Assembly (NCBI GenBank): GCA_030631525.1
Contig: DAOVKY010000032.1
Span: forward strand, 1-7,318
Direction of reading: 5' to 3'
DNA: 7,318 bases
Origin: a bacterium
Lineage (GTDB): Bacteria > JAHJDO01
Shown: positions 5,944 through 7,318 of the stretch, piece after piece
Position numbering within the stretch: position 1 is the first letter of the stretch
Layout: the number at the start of each line of letters is the position of its first letter
Position numbers and translations under genes: made by a program
The notes under the pieces: model-generated
Told to the model about the DNA's origin: nothing
The model's database searches: none
The model's input: only the letters and a program-made list of their open reading frames with translations

Positions 5944-7116
5944 CTATATTTTTAATTTCCCAATTTCAGGTAATTTGCCTACTAAAGGTCTTGCATATGC
6001 AAGAAACTTTTCCGTTACATTGTTGCCTTCCTCGTTCATATAGTCTCTAGGCATGCCTCGTGTATTTTTAGCAACAGAATGAAGAGGGGTTATGAAAAGC
6101 CCGGTTGTTTTTATTGCAACACTTCCGTCTTTGAGATCGCTTTCCACAGCGCTCTTTACTGCGAATTCTCCGACACGTCTTGCTTCTTCTGCGTCCGATT
6201 CAGAAACAATGCAGGGAAAGCATCTTTGTAAATAGCCAAATGTATCAGCTCTTGCTCTAAGCTTGCCATGGATATTTTGTTTAATAAGCTCTATCAGCAT
6301 ATCTCCAAGTCCTCCGGAGCCGCTCAATTGTACATTCCCGTGAGCATCCTTAACTCCGGATTGAAAAATTGGGTTGCCTTTGCCATCACTTATTCCTTCA
6401 GAAACTGCTATCTGGCATCGTCCCAGTCTGTTGTAAACATCTTTAACATCCTGTATGAATTTCTCCTTTGAAAATGGGATTTCAGGCACGTAAATCAGAT
6501 GCGGGCCATCGTTTTCATGCTGTCTGCCAAGAGCGGAAGCAGCAGTTAAAAACCCTGCATGTCTTCCCATAATAACGTTAACTTTAATTCCGGGAATAGC
6601 TCCGTTATCAAGATTATCGCCCATTATTGCCATTGCAACAAATTTTGCCGCAGAACCATAACCTGGACAGTGATCAGTAACGAGCAGGTCATTATCAATA
6701 GTCTTTGGTATATGAAAAGATGTTAGGTCATATCCTGACTTGAGAGCAAGTTGATTTATGATGTCCGCTGTTTCAGCTGAATCATTACCTCCAATATAAA
6801 AGAAATATCTGATATTATTCTTTTTGAATATCTCAACTATTTTCTTGCATTCTTCTTCGGTAGGTTTTTTTCTTACGGATCCAAGCGCGGCAGACGGCGT
6901 GTTGGCTACTTTTTCAAGAGCTGCGGTGTCTTGCGCTCCTAAATCGATAAAATTTTCATTTAGTATTCCTTTTACGCCGTGTAATGCGCCATAAAATTTT
7001 TGAATTTCCGGATGCTTTTTTGCTTCTATTATTGCGCCAACTAAGCTCTGATTAATAACACATGTTGGCCCGCCTGATTGACCTATGACGGCGTTTCCTG
7101 TTACTTTGCTGCTCAT
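5944..7116 (-). CDS. pfp: PPi-type 6-phosphofructokinase
   Basis: Phosphorylates fructose 6-phosphate to fructose 1,6-bisphosphate in the cytoplasm, probably with pyrophosphate and reversibly. The 390-residue protein has the N-terminal loop GQSGGPT (12-18), the donor-site motif GGND (109-112), the catalytic PKTIDND (137-143), MGRHAGF (183-189), VSEGI (238-242) and RADTFGYLQR (289-298). ATP-dependent enzymes have GGDG and PGTIDND. The Asp after GGN and the Lys in PKTIDND are the family hallmarks of PPi users, though some members are mixed, so donor choice needs assay. The start has AGGAG overlapping the transketolase stop 14 bases upstream, so the two genes are probably co-transcribed. The length is normal. 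The stop abuts the TPR gene start. Confidence 0.92.
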   Translation of the reverse strand: MSSKVTGNAVIGQSGGPTCVINQSLVGAIIEAKKHPEIQKFYGALHGVKGILNENFIDLGAQDTAALEKVANTPSAALGSVRKKPTEEECKKIVEIFKKNNIRYFFYIGGNDSAETADIINQLALKSGYDLTSFHIPKTIDNDLLVTDHCPGYGSAAKFVAMAIMGDNLDNGAIPGIKVNVIMGRHAGFLTAASALGRQHENDGPHLIYVPEIPFSKEKFIQDVKDVYNRLGRCQIAVSEGISDGKGNPIFQSGVKDAHGNVQLSGSGGLGDMLIELIKQNIHGKLRARADTFGYLQRCFPCIVSESDAEEARRVGEFAVKSAVESDLKDGSVAIKTTGLFITPLHSVAKNTRGMPRDYMNEEGNNVTEKFLAYARPLVGKLPEIGKLKI

Positions 7117-7130
7117 TTTTATACAGTCTC

Positions 7131-7318
7131 CTATGTTTGTTTTATTATCTCCAGCGCCTTCCTATACACATTATCAGCAGTAAACCCAAATTTTTCTGCT
7201 AATATTTCATACGGCGCAGAAGCCCCAAATTCATCAATTCCCAACACTTTTCCATATTTATACCATCCTGCAGTTGAGCCGGCTTCAACTACTAATCTCT
7301 TCCTGCATAATGATGGAA
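7131..7318 (-). CDS. tkt: Transketolase, C-terminal end (partial)
   Basis: The last 62 codons of a gene that enters from the right edge. The visible residues include LVVEAGSTAGWYKYG, then GIDEFGASAPYEIL, AEKFGFTADNV and a final KALEIIKQT. The VEAGS segment, the FGASAP motif and the closing KFGxT helix are typical of the C-terminal domain of full-length thiamine-diphosphate transketolases, rather than the short split-subunit type. The enzyme moves two-carbon units between pentose and triose/hexose phosphates. The catalytic and cofactor domains lie outside the window and cannot be checked. It is followed closely by phosphofructokinase, which supports a central carbon operon. Confidence 0.9.
   Translation of the reverse strand, partial: PSLCRKRLVVEAGSTAGWYKYGKVLGIDEFGASAPYEILAEKFGFTADNVYRKALEIIKQT

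Overview
The window is AT-rich bacterial DNA with Shine-Dalgarno-led genes, and every gene I can support lies on the minus strand. Six genes plus one small reading frame run from right to left with gaps of 0 to about 100 bases and no visible terminator between them, so they look like one operon. The mix is an Aquifex-type aconitase, an E. coli-type NADP isocitrate dehydrogenase, a PPi-type phosphofructokinase and a secreted TPR protein. This fits an anaerobic or fermentative bacterium, perhaps of an uncultured lineage; I cannot name the taxon.

Layout in the direction of transcription: the C-terminal end of a transketolase (7318-7131); a PPi-type 6-phosphofructokinase (7116-5944); an exported protein with seven complete TPRs and a broken eighth (5943-5062); a 101-base gap holding a copy of the aconitase 5' end; an FAD-dependent oxidoreductase of the FAD_oxidored type (4960-3611); an unrecognised 53-codon frame with an abrupt GC-rich core (3597-3436); aconitase with a GTG start (3409-1466); NADP isocitrate dehydrogenase two bases later (1463-252). 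After a 154-base AT-rich gap with two related inverted repeats, a new gene starts at 97 and runs off the left edge.

Functionally, transketolase and phosphofructokinase belong to the pentose phosphate and glycolytic trunk. Aconitase and isocitrate dehydrogenase convert citrate to 2-oxoglutarate and make NADPH, the oxidative half of the TCA cycle that feeds glutamate synthesis. Citrate synthase is not in the window. The TPR protein and the oxidoreductase have no obvious place in this pathway.

The most striking feature is a 73-base direct repeat (3355-3427 and 4987-5059, 68 of 73 identical, no gaps). It carries the ribosome binding site, start and first 18 codons of aconitase. The second copy sits just after the TPR gene and in frame with the oxidoreductase. 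The two copies bracket the oxidoreductase and the small GC-rich frame, as if a 1.6-kb segment entered the operon at the aconitase start, or as if a partial gene duplication was overwritten.
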